Shown: one piece after another, positions 8,115 through 16,814 of the stretch
Layout of the letters: every line of letters begins with the position of its first letter
How positions within the stretch are numbered: position 1 is the stretch's first letter
NCBI GenBank assembly: GCA_019187185.1
Contig: JABAQU010000015.1
Location: forward strand, 1-64,000
DNA: 64,000 nt
Source: Steroidobacteraceae bacterium
Lineage (GTDB): Bacteria > Pseudomonadota > Gammaproteobacteria > Steroidobacterales > Steroidobacteraceae
Direction: 5' to 3'
Position numbers and translations under genes: made by a program
Notes under the pieces: generated by a model
Told to the model about the DNA's origin: nothing
Database searches by the model: none
The model's input: the letters and a program-made list of their open reading frames with translations, nothing else

Positions 8115-10523
8115 ATGCTGCGGTCGGAACCCAGTCTCGACGATATTCCCGCCAGTTCGCTGCGCTTCCTTGGCCGGGACGTGCAGCGCATCGACGATGC
8201 GGCACTCGTCACGGGCAGCGTCGAGTTCATCGACAACATATCGCTGCCCGGGATGCTGCATTGTGCGATCAAGTACAGCGGCGTCGCGCATGGCCGCATC
8301 CGGCGCATCGATACCTCCCGTGCGGAGCGCCTGCCGGGCGTTCATGCCGTGCTCACGGGGGAGGACGTGCGCCGCTGGGCACAGCGTTCGACCTGTGCTC
8401 CGGAGGGCACGGGGGCTTACTGCGTGGCGATCGACAAGGCCCACTATGTCGGTGAGCCCGTGGCCGCTGTCGCGGCGGTGAGCCGTCATGTCGCCGAGGA
8501 CGCCGTCGAGCTGATCGAGGTCGACATCGAGCCACTGGCACCCGTCGTGGATGTGCGCGAGGCCATGAAACCCGGCGGGCCTCTCGTCATCGAGGAACTC
8601 GGCAGCAACATCGCCTTGCAACGCACCTTCACGTGGGGCGCGGTCGAGGAGCAGTTTGCAAGGGCCGATGCGGTCTTCGAAGAGCGCTTTCGCTGGCATC
8701 GCATGGGAGGCAACCCCATCGAGACTTTCGGCTGCATCTCCCGGTGGGATGCGCTGAACGGCCGACTCGCGGTCCGCGGCAGCATCCAGGCGCCGCTGAT
8801 GTATGCGGCGGGCGCTGCGAGTACCCTGGGCGTGCCGTCGAACCAGCTCGACCTGTCGAGCACGCAGCGTGGGGGCAGCTTCGGCGGCAAGGGGCATGCG
8901 CGCGGCATCGCGATCACGAGCCTGCTGTCGCGCAAGGCTGGCGGCCGACCCGTCAAGTGGATCGAAGACCGCATGGAGTACCTGACGAGCGGCGCGAGCC
9001 AGGCCTGGGACCGGCACTACACGGCGCGCCTCGCGGTCATGCGAGACGGCACTGTCACCGGGTTCCATGTCACACTGATCGAGGATATCGGGGCGAGCGG
9101 CGAGAACTTCGGGGCGATAGGCGCTGGCAAGCCCCTGAGCGCCTTCACCGGGTGCTATGCCATTCCCGCGGCGTCCTACGATCTCACGATCGTGCTCAGC
9201 AACAAGGTGCCGACGAGCGCGTACCGCGGCATGGGTCCGCCACCGCATTTCTTCGTCCTGGAGCAGCTGATGGATCGCGCGGCCCGCAGCCTCGGGCTCG
9301 ACCCGGCCGAGATCCGTCGCCGCAATTACATACGCCCGGAACAGTTTCCGTACATCATCCCGAGCGGCAACGAGTACGACAGCGGCGAGTACGAGGCAGC
9401 GCTCGACAAGGCGCTCGAGATCGCAGGCTATGCCGAACTGCGCTCACGGCAGGAGATTGCGCGGTCGGAGGGGCGCCTCGTCGGTATCGGCATTGCCAAT
9501 ACCGTCGAGCCGGGCGTGTTCGACTGGAACGCCTACGCGATCATCGGCACGCAGGCCATCGGCATACCGGAGGGCATCACCGTCTCGATCGATGCCTTCG
9601 GCCGTATCACCGCGCGCGTCGGGTTCACCAGCGAAGGGCAGGGGCAATACACGGTCATTGCGCAGTTGCTGGCCGATTACTTCGGTACGGAGCTGACCGA
9701 CATCACGGTCGTGCCGCTGAGTACGCTCGGTGCTCCGCCGTCGTTCGGCCCTGGCGGCAGCCGCCTGGGCGTCGCGATCGCGGGCGCCACGATGTTGGCC
9801 GCAGCCAAGCTGCGCAAGAAGATCATCGCGATTGCCGCAGGGTTGTTGCAGACGCCGGAGGCGCAGCTCGTGTTCGTCGACGGCAGGGTGCGGATGGCTG
9901 CCCATCCCGCGACCGGGATGAGCCTCGCGGAAGTGGCGGGTGTCGCGCATGCACGCAGTGACCTCCTGCCCCCCGGCATGGAGATGGGGCTCGAAGCGAG
10001 CGGTGTCTGGAGCGCGCAGGGTCGCCAGCCGATCGACGACCAGGGCCGCGCGAAGAGCTACCTGACGGCCGCGAACGCGTGCCATGTCGTGATGGTCGAG
10101 GTCGATCGCGACACGGGGTACGTCTCGATCCTGAAGTACGTCGTCGTCGACGACTGTGGCACGCGGCTCAATCCGGCCACGGTGGAGGGGCTGACTCAGG
10201 GTGGAGTGGCCCAGGGCATCGGCGCCGCGCTCCTCGAGGAGTATGCCTACGCCGACGATGGTCAACCGCGGTCGACGACCTTCGTAGACTACCTGTTGCC
10301 GACGATGAACGAAGTGCCGGAAACCGAGAAGTTCGCGCTGGTGACGCCGTCGCCCGTCGCGCCGCTCGGCGCCAAGGGCTGTGGGGAAGGGGCGCTGCAC
10401 ACGGCTCCCGCGGCGGTGATGTGCGCCGTCAACGACGCCCTCGCGCCACTCGGCCTCATGGCGCGCGAGGTGCCGGCGTCACCGCACCGTCTCTGGAAGT
10501 TGCTGCATGGCAAGGCTGGATAA
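8115..10523 (+). CDS. Molybdenum hydroxylase large subunit (xanthine dehydrogenase/aldehyde oxidase family)
   Basis: The 802-aa product matches the molybdopterin-cytosine-dinucleotide-binding large subunit (CoxL/XdhB type). Landmarks: FLGRDVQRIDDAALVTGS and GMLHCAIKYSGVAHGRIRRID at the N-terminus (the hammerhead domain), Q-x-GGSFGGKGH around residue 255, AYRGMGPP near 370, and GAKGCGEGALHTAP near the C-terminus, containing the active-site glutamate. Members hydroxylate aldehydes, N-heterocycles or activated C-H positions with water as oxygen donor. The usual 2Fe-2S and FAD partner genes are not adjacent, so electron transfer must use subunits encoded elsewhere or an unusual partner. An amidohydrolase starts 12 bp downstream. 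The ribosome site is weak; the ATG matches the family start. Confidence 0.85.
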   Translation: MLRSEPSLDDIPASSLRFLGRDVQRIDDAALVTGSVEFIDNISLPGMLHCAIKYSGVAHGRIRRIDTSRAERLPGVHAVLTGEDVRRWAQRSTCAPEGTGAYCVAIDKAHYVGEPVAAVAAVSRHVAEDAVELIEVDIEPLAPVVDVREAMKPGGPLVIEELGSNIALQRTFTWGAVEEQFARADAVFEERFRWHRMGGNPIETFGCISRWDALNGRLAVRGSIQAPLMYAAGAASTLGVPSNQLDLSSTQRGGSFGGKGHARGIAITSLLSRKAGGRPVKWIEDRMEYLTSGASQAWDRHYTARLAVMRDGTVTGFHVTLIEDIGASGENFGAIGAGKPLSAFTGCYAIPAASYDLTIVLSNKVPTSAYRGMGPPPHFFVLEQLMDRAARSLGLDPAEIRRRNYIRPEQFPYIIPSGNEYDSGEYEAALDKALEIAGYAELRSRQEIARSEGRLVGIGIANTVEPGVFDWNAYAIIGTQAIGIPEGITVSIDAFGRITARVGFTSEGQGQYTVIAQLLADYFGTELTDITVVPLSTLGAPPSFGPGGSRLGVAIAGATMLAAAKLRKKIIAIAAGLLQTPEAQLVFVDGRVRMAAHPATGMSLAEVAGVAHARSDLLPPGMEMGLEASGVWSAQGRQPIDDQGRAKSYLTAANACHVVMVEVDRDTGYVSILKYVVVDDCGTRLNPATVEGLTQGGVAQGIGAALLEEYAYADDGQPRSTTFVDYLLPTMNEVPETEKFALVTPSPVAPLGAKGCGEGALHTAPAAVMCAVNDALAPLGLMAREVPASPHRLWKLLHGKAG

Positions 10524-10535
10524 GGAGTAAGCGTG

Positions 10536-11513
10536 ATGTCCAAGGACTATTTCATCATCGATACCGAGACGCACCCGAGCGCAGCGGCGATGTGGCATCA
10601 ACTCGCCCCCTATGAGGGCACGAAGCGCTTCATGCATTCGCTGCAGGGTTGCATCCGGCCCGTGATGGCGGAGTTCCCGTCCATGGAAGACGACGGCGCC
10701 GGGCCATTCGAGAAAATGATCCGCAACATGGATGCCTCGGGCACGGACCTCGCCTGCGTCATCCCGGAGAACTTCCTGTTCTGTTCCGGCGGGACGACAC
10801 CGATTTCGACCAATACCTGGATGCTGTCCGGAGTCGAGAAGTACCCGGACCGGTTCATCATGTGCCCCAACTTCGGACCGATCATCCAGCGTGGAGTCAA
10901 GGAGGCGATCCGTGAAATGGAGTTCATGGCGAGGGAATACGGTGTCAAGATCTTCAAGTTCTACAGCCCCGAAGACACCTATATCAACGACAAGCGGCTG
11001 TGGCCCTTCTTCGCGAAGGCGCAGGAGCTGAACCTCGTCATGCAGGTGCACACCGGCACGGGGTACATCTACGGCGGCCGAAGCAAGTACTGCCACCCGG
11101 CACAGCTGGAGGATGTCCTGTACGACTTCTACGACCTGCGCATCGTCGCGTTCCATTTCGGCTGGCCGCACCATCGCGAGCTGAACCATCTCGCGGCGAC
11201 GTTCCCGAACCTCTACATCAGCGTGAGCTTCCTGAACCACACGGCGACCTGGCGGCCGAAGCTGTTCCAGGAGCTGATCGGCGAGGCGATGCTCTATGCC
11301 ACGGCGGACAAGATCGTGTGGGGCAGCGACACGAACGGCGCCGGCATGAAGGATTGCGTCGAGCCGTTCCATACCTTCCAGATCGACGAGGAGGGCCATC
11401 GCGGCTGGGGCTATCGCTACATCACGGACGAGGATCGGGCCAAGATCTTCGGCCTCAACATGGCGAAGCTGCTGGGCATCGAACCGAAGAAGCGCGCCCG
11501 CAAGTCCGCCTGA
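10536..11513 (+). CDS. Amidohydrolase-2 (ACMSD-like) metal-dependent hydrolase/decarboxylase
   Basis: The product is 325 aa from the ATG at 10536 (one codon earlier a GTG is possible); TAAGGAG lies 8-10 nt ahead. It is a TIM-barrel amidohydrolase of the ACMSD/gamma-resorcylate decarboxylase branch: I-IDTETHPS at the N-terminus in place of the usual H-x-H, a central V-AFHFGWPHHRELNHLA strand with metal-ligand histidine, and W-GSDTNGAG near the C-terminus with the catalytic aspartate. Family members decarboxylate or hydrolyse aromatic and cyclic acids. The missing HxH is seen in part of this family and may change metal content. Located between the molybdenum hydroxylase and the KstD-like gene in one tight operon. 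Confidence 0.78.
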   Translation: MSKDYFIIDTETHPSAAAMWHQLAPYEGTKRFMHSLQGCIRPVMAEFPSMEDDGAGPFEKMIRNMDASGTDLACVIPENFLFCSGGTTPISTNTWMLSGVEKYPDRFIMCPNFGPIIQRGVKEAIREMEFMAREYGVKIFKFYSPEDTYINDKRLWPFFAKAQELNLVMQVHTGTGYIYGGRSKYCHPAQLEDVLYDFYDLRIVAFHFGWPHHRELNHLAATFPNLYISVSFLNHTATWRPKLFQELIGEAMLYATADKIVWGSDTNGAGMKDCVEPFHTFQIDEEGHRGWGYRYITDEDRAKIFGLNMAKLLGIEPKKRARKSA

Positions 11514-11522
11514 GCGCCGCCG

Positions 11523-13214
11523 ATGACCGCAGGCTGGGACCATGATGTCGATGTGCTGGTGATCGGGTCCGGGGCGGGCGGCATGGTGGCCGCCCTCACC
11601 GCGCACGACCGCGGTGCGCGAACGCTGCTCATCGAGAAGGGCGATCTCTACGGCGGATCCTCGGCGAAATCGGGCGGCGGCCTGTGGATCCCGGGCAATC
11701 ACCTGATGCGCGAGGCCGGCATCGCGGACAGCGTGAACGACGCGATGGACTACCTGAAGGCGGTGACGCGCGGCCGCGAACCCGAGGAGCGGCTGCTCGC
11801 CTTCGTCACGCAGGCACCCGGGATGCTGCGTTACCTCGTCGACCGCACGCGCTTCCGGCCGCAGTGCATGCCGACCTATCCCGACTACTACCCGGACCAG
11901 CCGGGGTGGCGAGGGGGCGGTCGCGGCATCGAGTCGACCTATTTCGATGCACGCCCGCTCGGCGGCGAGCTGCTGCGGATGGTCACCTACACCGGTACCG
12001 TGATGATGGGCCGGTACAACGTCACGCTGAACGATGCGCACGACATGCTGTGGCGCAATCCCGGCTGGGCGAAGAACCTGATGAAGGTCTTCGGCCGGTA
12101 CTGGTTTGACCTGCCGTGGCGCTTCAGGTCGCGGCGCTGCCGCGATCTCGCGGCCGGCGCGGCGCTCGTCGGCTCGCTGCGCCGCTCGCTGATGGATCGC
12201 GACCTGCCCTTGTGGCTCGGCACACCGGCGCGAGAACTCGTGACGGAAGGCGGACAGGTCGTGGGTGTCGTGGCGGAGCGCGAGGGAAGGGCGCTGCGCA
12301 TCCGCGCACGGCGCGGTGTCATCCTGGCATCCGGCGGCTTCGAGGCGAACCAGGCATTGCGCGAGCGGTACCTGCCGCAGCCGACCGATGCCGCGTGGAC
12401 AGTCGGCAACGCAGGCAATACGGGCGATGCCCTGTCGCTAGGCGAGGCAGTGGGCGCGAAGCTCAATCTCATGTCGAGTTGTTGCTGGATGCCGGTGAGC
12501 CCCGTGCCCGGCTGGGACAGCCCGGCCTCGGTTCTCTTCGAGCGCACGCTGCCCGGCGGCTACATCGTGAACCGGCACGGTGCGCGCTTCGTCAATGAGG
12601 CACTGCCGTACATCGACACCGTGGAAGGCATGTACGCGAGCAACCGGCCGGATGCGCCGACCATTCCCTCGTATCTGGTCTGTGATGCGACGTTTCGCAG
12701 GAAGTATCCGTTCGGTCCCTTGCTGCCCTCGAGCGCGCAGCCGGACTGGATGGTGCCGCGACGACTGCGCAGTTTCATGACGAAGGCCGACACGCTGGAT
12801 GAACTCGCGCGGCGGATCGACGTCGATGCGGAGGGCCTGAAGGCCACGGCCGCCAGGGTGAACGAGTACGCCCGCACCGGCGTCGACCTCGACTTCCGGC
12901 GCGGGGACGGTGCCTATGAACGGTTCTACGGAGACCCGGCAGTCAAGCCCAATCCGACGCTCGGGCCGATCGCGACACCGCCGTTCTATGCCATGCCCAT
13001 CTATCCGGGCGACCTCGGAACGACCGGCGGCCTCGAGACCGACGTGCACGCGCAGGTCATCGCGCAGCAGGGCGGCGCGATTCCCGGCCTCTACGCGGTC
13101 GGCAATTGTTCCGCTTCGGCGATCGCCGGCACCTACCCGGGACCCGGGTCCACGCTGGGACCCGCAACGACATTCGCCTACATCGCGGCGCGCCACATGA
13201 CGCAGGAGATGTAA
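11523..13214 (+). CDS. FAD-dependent dehydrogenase of the 3-ketosteroid delta-1-dehydrogenase family
   Basis: A 563-aa flavoprotein with the N-terminal dinucleotide fold GSGAGG (residues 15-20), E-K-x-x-x-x-GGSSAKSGGGLWIPGNH, a central MPTYPDYYPDQPG segment, and the C-terminal GTYPGPGSTLGPATTFAYIAAR. The last segment matches the KstD active-site region with the conserved tyrosine (Y538) and glycine-rich turn. KstD introduces a C1-C2 double bond in ring A of 3-ketosteroids; related enzymes act on other cyclic ketones, so the exact substrate is open. It starts 9 bp after the amidohydrolase and is followed within 3 bp by a PPOX-fold gene. KstD-like family membership is firm, steroid specificity is inferred from context. 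Confidence 0.8.
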   Translation: MTAGWDHDVDVLVIGSGAGGMVAALTAHDRGARTLLIEKGDLYGGSSAKSGGGLWIPGNHLMREAGIADSVNDAMDYLKAVTRGREPEERLLAFVTQAPGMLRYLVDRTRFRPQCMPTYPDYYPDQPGWRGGGRGIESTYFDARPLGGELLRMVTYTGTVMMGRYNVTLNDAHDMLWRNPGWAKNLMKVFGRYWFDLPWRFRSRRCRDLAAGAALVGSLRRSLMDRDLPLWLGTPARELVTEGGQVVGVVAEREGRALRIRARRGVILASGGFEANQALRERYLPQPTDAAWTVGNAGNTGDALSLGEAVGAKLNLMSSCCWMPVSPVPGWDSPASVLFERTLPGGYIVNRHGARFVNEALPYIDTVEGMYASNRPDAPTIPSYLVCDATFRRKYPFGPLLPSSAQPDWMVPRRLRSFMTKADTLDELARRIDVDAEGLKATAARVNEYARTGVDLDFRRGDGAYERFYGDPAVKPNPTLGPIATPPFYAMPIYPGDLGTTGGLETDVHAQVIAQQGGAIPGLYAVGNCSASAIAGTYPGPGSTLGPATTFAYIAARHMTQEM

Positions 13215-13217
13215 CTC

Positions 13218-13676
13218 ATGAGCACACGGCAAACCCGGCCGATTCCGGCCTCGTGCCACGACATCCTGACCGACCGGCCGATCGGCCACATCGCGACGAT
13301 CCGTCCCGACGGCCGGCTCTCGGTGAACCCGGTGAGCGTCATGTGGGATGGCAAGCACGTGCGCGTCAGTACGGTGAAGGCGCGCCAGAAGTACCGCAAT
13401 CTCGTGCATGACCCGCGCGTCGCGATCTCGATTCCCCATCGCAACAATCCGAACCGCTATGTCGAGATCCGCGGCATTGCGGAGATGCACGATGACACCG
13501 ATCGCTCGTTCATCAATTCGATCGCCCGCCACTACATGAACGTCGACGTTTATCCGTTCGATGCGCCGGGTGCCGAGCGCGTCACGATCACGATCCACGC
13601 CGAACAGGTTTCGACGCCGGAGATTCCGCTCGCGGACAACCCGCCATCGGCCCCGGACCGCAGCCCGCCGCGCTAG
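13218..13676 (+). CDS. PPOX-class flavin/F420-binding split-barrel protein
   Basis: A 152-aa protein with the pyridoxamine-5'-phosphate-oxidase-like split barrel: GHIATIRPDGRLSVNPVSVMWDG, VRVSTVKARQKYRNL, DPRVAISI and YVEIRGIAEM. This is the arrangement of the TIGR03618 (Rv1155-like, probable F420-dependent) group, which bind F420 or FMN and reduce conjugated or aromatic rings. The start ATG is 3 bp after the stop of the KstD-like gene, so translation is probably coupled. The presence of three LLM enzymes in the same window is consistent with a cell that makes F420, but that is not shown by the window itself. Confidence 0.75.
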   Translation: MSTRQTRPIPASCHDILTDRPIGHIATIRPDGRLSVNPVSVMWDGKHVRVSTVKARQKYRNLVHDPRVAISIPHRNNPNRYVEIRGIAEMHDDTDRSFINSIARHYMNVDVYPFDAPGAERVTITIHAEQVSTPEIPLADNPPSAPDRSPPR

Positions 13677-13715
13677 CCGCGCGATACCGATCTATACGAC
13701 AGAACGGAAGAGAAC

Positions 13716-15470
13716 ATGGCCCGGAATGTCCTGATCGAGCGGGATGTCATGGTGACGATGCGCGACGGCGTGCGCGTGGCCACCGACATCTTTCGCCCCG
13801 CCGACGACGAGCGCCATCCGGTGCTCGTGAACGCCCACGTCTACAACAACGACCAGTTCCTCGTCGTGCACGAGCTGATCTTCAGCCCGTTGATCGCGGT
13901 CGAGCGCGGCTATGTCGTCGTGGTGCAGGAAGTGCGCGGACGGTACGGTTCGGAAGGCACCTGGCGCCCGTACACGCGCATCCGCGAGGACGCGTGGGAC
14001 ACCGTCGAATGGGCGGCGGCACAGCCCTGGTCGAACGGCGAGGTCGGGCTCTATGGCGCCTGCGCGCTCGGTACGATGGCGATCCAGGGCGCCGTGGCCG
14101 CGCCGCCCGCGCTGAAGGCGGTGTTCGCGTACGAGACCGCGACCGACTACACGTCGGGCTGGACCTACTCGAACGGCGCGTTCGAACTCGGTTTCCAGAT
14201 GTCGTGGATCTGGACGGCGCTCGCCACCGAGACCATACCACGCCTCGGACTGGCGCCGGAGGCCGAGCAGGAGGCGTTGCGCGAGCTCGCAGCCGCCTCG
14301 CGCGACATGAACGGGTCGGCGGCCTTCCTGCCGCTCATCGATTTTCCGCCGTTCCAGAACGGGGCGGCACCCTACTGGCGCGAGTGGCTGTCGCACCCGT
14401 CCTATGACGAGTACTGGCGCGAAGCCGATGCGATTCCCCGCGCCGATCGCGTGAACGTGCCGGTCCTGCACATGACGTCGTGGTACGACACCTGCCTGCG
14501 CGGGCATCTCGATTTCGCGAAGGCGCTGGCCGAGCGCAGCGACCCGGCCGTGCGCGACAAGCACCGGCTGATCCTCGGCCCCTGGGACCACAGTGCCTAC
14601 TACAACAAGCGGGCGACCTGTGCGGGGCAGCGGGATTTCGGGCCCGACGTGTTCACGGGGCCCGAACTCCTCGGCAGCCTGGCCCTCGGCTGGTTCGACC
14701 ACTGGCTGCGCGGCGAGCCATTGAAGGTCCTGCCCGACAACGGCGTGCGCTACTACCAGATGGGCGAGAACGTCTGGAAGGAAGCGCCGTCGTGGCCGCC
14801 GGCGCATGCGCCCACGCACTTCTACCTGCATAGCGCAGGGCGGGCCAACAGCCGCACGGGCGACGGCACGCTTGACCTTGAGCCGCCGTCCAGCGAGCCG
14901 CGCGACAGCTTCATCTACGACCCGCTCGATCCGGTGCCGACCTGCGGCGGGCGCAGCATGATCGGCGTGCCGACCGGCGTCGAGGACCAGGCGACGGTCG
15001 AGCTGCGCCCCGACATTCTTGTGTACACGAGTGCGCGCCTTGCCGAGCCGCTCGCGATCGCCGGACCCATCACGGTCACGCTGCACGCGAGCAGCAGCGC
15101 CGAGGACACGGATTTCACGGCCAAGCTCGTCGATGTCGAACCGAGCGGCTACTGCGCCAACATCGCCGAGGGCATCGTGCGCGCGCGCTATCGCAACAGC
15201 CGCGAACACGCGGAATTCCTCGAGCCCGGCAAGCCGACTGCGTTCACGATCGACCTGTGGGATGTCGCGCACACCTTCCAGGCGAATCACTGTATCCGCC
15301 TCGAGATCTCGAGCAGCAACTTCCCGCGGTTCGACCGCAACCTGAACGCGCGGGTGACACCGGCGCTCGGCAGTGCGGCCGACGCGCAGAAGGCCGTGCA
15401 GCAGGTCTTTCACGATGCGCAGCGCCCCTCGTGCCTGACCCTGCCGGTCGCCGCGCGCAAGCCCGAATAG
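13716..15470 (+). CDS. CocE/NonD-family alpha/beta hydrolase with Cys in the nucleophile position
   Basis: The 584-aa product has the layout of cocaine esterase-like (S15/X-Pro) hydrolases: alpha/beta core with VTMRDGVRVATDIFRP, nucleophile elbow, cap region, and a C-terminal jelly-roll domain (PITVTLHASSSAEDTDF). The elbow reads LYGACALG rather than G-x-S-x-G, which puts Cys116 where CocE has its Ser117. The other two triad members are present at the expected places: D258 in SWYDT and H292 in GPWDHS. Substrate is an ester, amide or thioester unknown. It begins about 40 bp after the PPOX gene and ends the region-2 operon. Confidence 0.8.
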   Translation: MARNVLIERDVMVTMRDGVRVATDIFRPADDERHPVLVNAHVYNNDQFLVVHELIFSPLIAVERGYVVVVQEVRGRYGSEGTWRPYTRIREDAWDTVEWAAAQPWSNGEVGLYGACALGTMAIQGAVAAPPALKAVFAYETATDYTSGWTYSNGAFELGFQMSWIWTALATETIPRLGLAPEAEQEALRELAAASRDMNGSAAFLPLIDFPPFQNGAAPYWREWLSHPSYDEYWREADAIPRADRVNVPVLHMTSWYDTCLRGHLDFAKALAERSDPAVRDKHRLILGPWDHSAYYNKRATCAGQRDFGPDVFTGPELLGSLALGWFDHWLRGEPLKVLPDNGVRYYQMGENVWKEAPSWPPAHAPTHFYLHSAGRANSRTGDGTLDLEPPSSEPRDSFIYDPLDPVPTCGGRSMIGVPTGVEDQATVELRPDILVYTSARLAEPLAIAGPITVTLHASSSAEDTDFTAKLVDVEPSGYCANIAEGIVRARYRNSREHAEFLEPGKPTAFTIDLWDVAHTFQANHCIRLEISSSNFPRFDRNLNARVTPALGSAADAQKAVQQVFHDAQRPSCLTLPVAARKPE

Positions 15471-15596
15471 CGGGATCCGGCAGCCCGCGCGTCATCCAGC
15501 CAGATGATGACGACAGGTGGCCCCCGCACCTAGCCTGCAAGTGCAGCCGGGCCCGGTCGCGCGATCCGGTTCGGGCACCAGTCGGAGAGTCGATCG

Positions 15597-16793
15597 ATGG
15601 ATTTTCGCTATACGCCGGAAGAACAGCAGTTTCGCCTCGAGGTGCGCCGCTTCATCGCCGAGCACTGCCCGCGCGAGCTCAAGGGCTTCCACGAGATCCA
15701 CGCCGAACACGTGCCGCTCGAGATGGCGGTCCTCAGGAAGATGGCCGAAAAGGGGTGGCTCGGCGCGGCCTTCCCGAAGGAATACGGCGGGCTCGGCGGC
15801 GAGCGCGTGCCGATGGTCGAGTACATCCTGATCGATGAACTGCACCACGCCGATTTCGAGGGTATCGCCCTCACGGTCACTTACATCATCGGCATCATCG
15901 GCAATACGCTGCTGCAGGCGGGTTCAGCGGAGCTGAAGCGCGAATTCCTGCCGCGCATGCTCCGGGCGGAGCTGCGCTTCGCGATCGCCTACAGCGAACC
16001 GGATTCCGGCAACGACATCGCGAGCATCCGCACGCAGGCCGTGGATGACGGTGACGACTTCGTCATCACCGGGCAGAAGCGGTTCATCACCTGTGCCGAC
16101 ACGTCGGACTACATGTGGACGCTGGTGCGCTCGGAGCGCGGATCGGTGCGGCACAAGGGGCTCAGCATCGTCCTGATGAAGTCGAACCTGCCCGGAATAT
16201 CGATCCAGGTCTTCGAGATGATGAACGGCATCCAGACTTGCGAGGTGTTCCTGGACGCGGTGCGCGTGCCGAAGCGCTATCTCGTGGGCGAGCGCGGCCA
16301 CGGCTGGCAGCACCTGATGGAGGCGCTCGCGCGCGAGCGCATGACGATGATCAACTTCAAGGCCGTGAGCGAGCCGTTCGAGCGCCTCGTGCAATGGGCG
16401 CGGAGCGCCGAAATCGATGGCCAGCGCGTGGCGGACGATCCGGTGGCGCGCCAGTCCCTCGCGAACATGCACGTGAAGATCGCGGGCGGCAAGATGCTGC
16501 AGCTGATCGCCGGGGCGCGCGTGGCCAACAAGGACTACATCCCGACGCTCGAAGCGTCGGCCTGCAAGATGTATCGCGCCATGCTGAGCTGGGAGAAGGC
16601 GAATCTCGCGCTCGACATCATGCGCGCCCACGGACAGCTCGCGGAGGGCAGTCCGGGCGCGCCTCTCGAGGGCTGGTGGGCGGCCGAGTACGGCTGGGCC
16701 GGCCACGAGCTGTCGGGCGGTGGAGGCATGGATCTCAACCGCAAGATCATCGCGCAGCAGGGCCTCGGCCTGCCGCGCTGGTCGAACCACTGA
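15597..16793 (+). CDS. Acyl-CoA dehydrogenase, first subunit of a pair (FadE28/29 or Scd1-like)
   Basis: A 398-aa acyl-CoA dehydrogenase with the usual N-terminal helical domain (F-R-LEVRRFIAEH), FAD-binding strand AIAYSEPDSGNDIASIRT, KRFITCAD and a C-terminal helical domain. The canonical C-terminal GGTSEI-x-RNIIAER region is altered to SGGGGMDLNRKIIAQQGLGLPR. It is followed after 21 bp by a second, divergent dehydrogenase, the layout of the two-subunit alpha2beta2 enzymes used for steroid side chains (FadE28-FadE29 in mycobacteria, Scd1A/B in Pseudomonas Chol1). It oxidises an acyl-CoA to the 2-enoyl-CoA. A 126-bp leader precedes it, so it may start a new transcription unit. Confidence 0.85.
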   Translation: MDFRYTPEEQQFRLEVRRFIAEHCPRELKGFHEIHAEHVPLEMAVLRKMAEKGWLGAAFPKEYGGLGGERVPMVEYILIDELHHADFEGIALTVTYIIGIIGNTLLQAGSAELKREFLPRMLRAELRFAIAYSEPDSGNDIASIRTQAVDDGDDFVITGQKRFITCADTSDYMWTLVRSERGSVRHKGLSIVLMKSNLPGISIQVFEMMNGIQTCEVFLDAVRVPKRYLVGERGHGWQHLMEALARERMTMINFKAVSEPFERLVQWARSAEIDGQRVADDPVARQSLANMHVKIAGGKMLQLIAGARVANKDYIPTLEASACKMYRAMLSWEKANLALDIMRAHGQLAEGSPGAPLEGWWAAEYGWAGHELSGGGGMDLNRKIIAQQGLGLPRWSNH

Positions 16794-16814
16794 GCGAGCG
16801 CCACGAGCGAGTCC

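Noticed and set aside
15490-15530. Terminator from the repeat CGTCATC...GATGACG after the CocE-like gene
   Set aside because: Arms of only 7 bp, a 9-nt spacer, low GC and no T-run; too weak to call.
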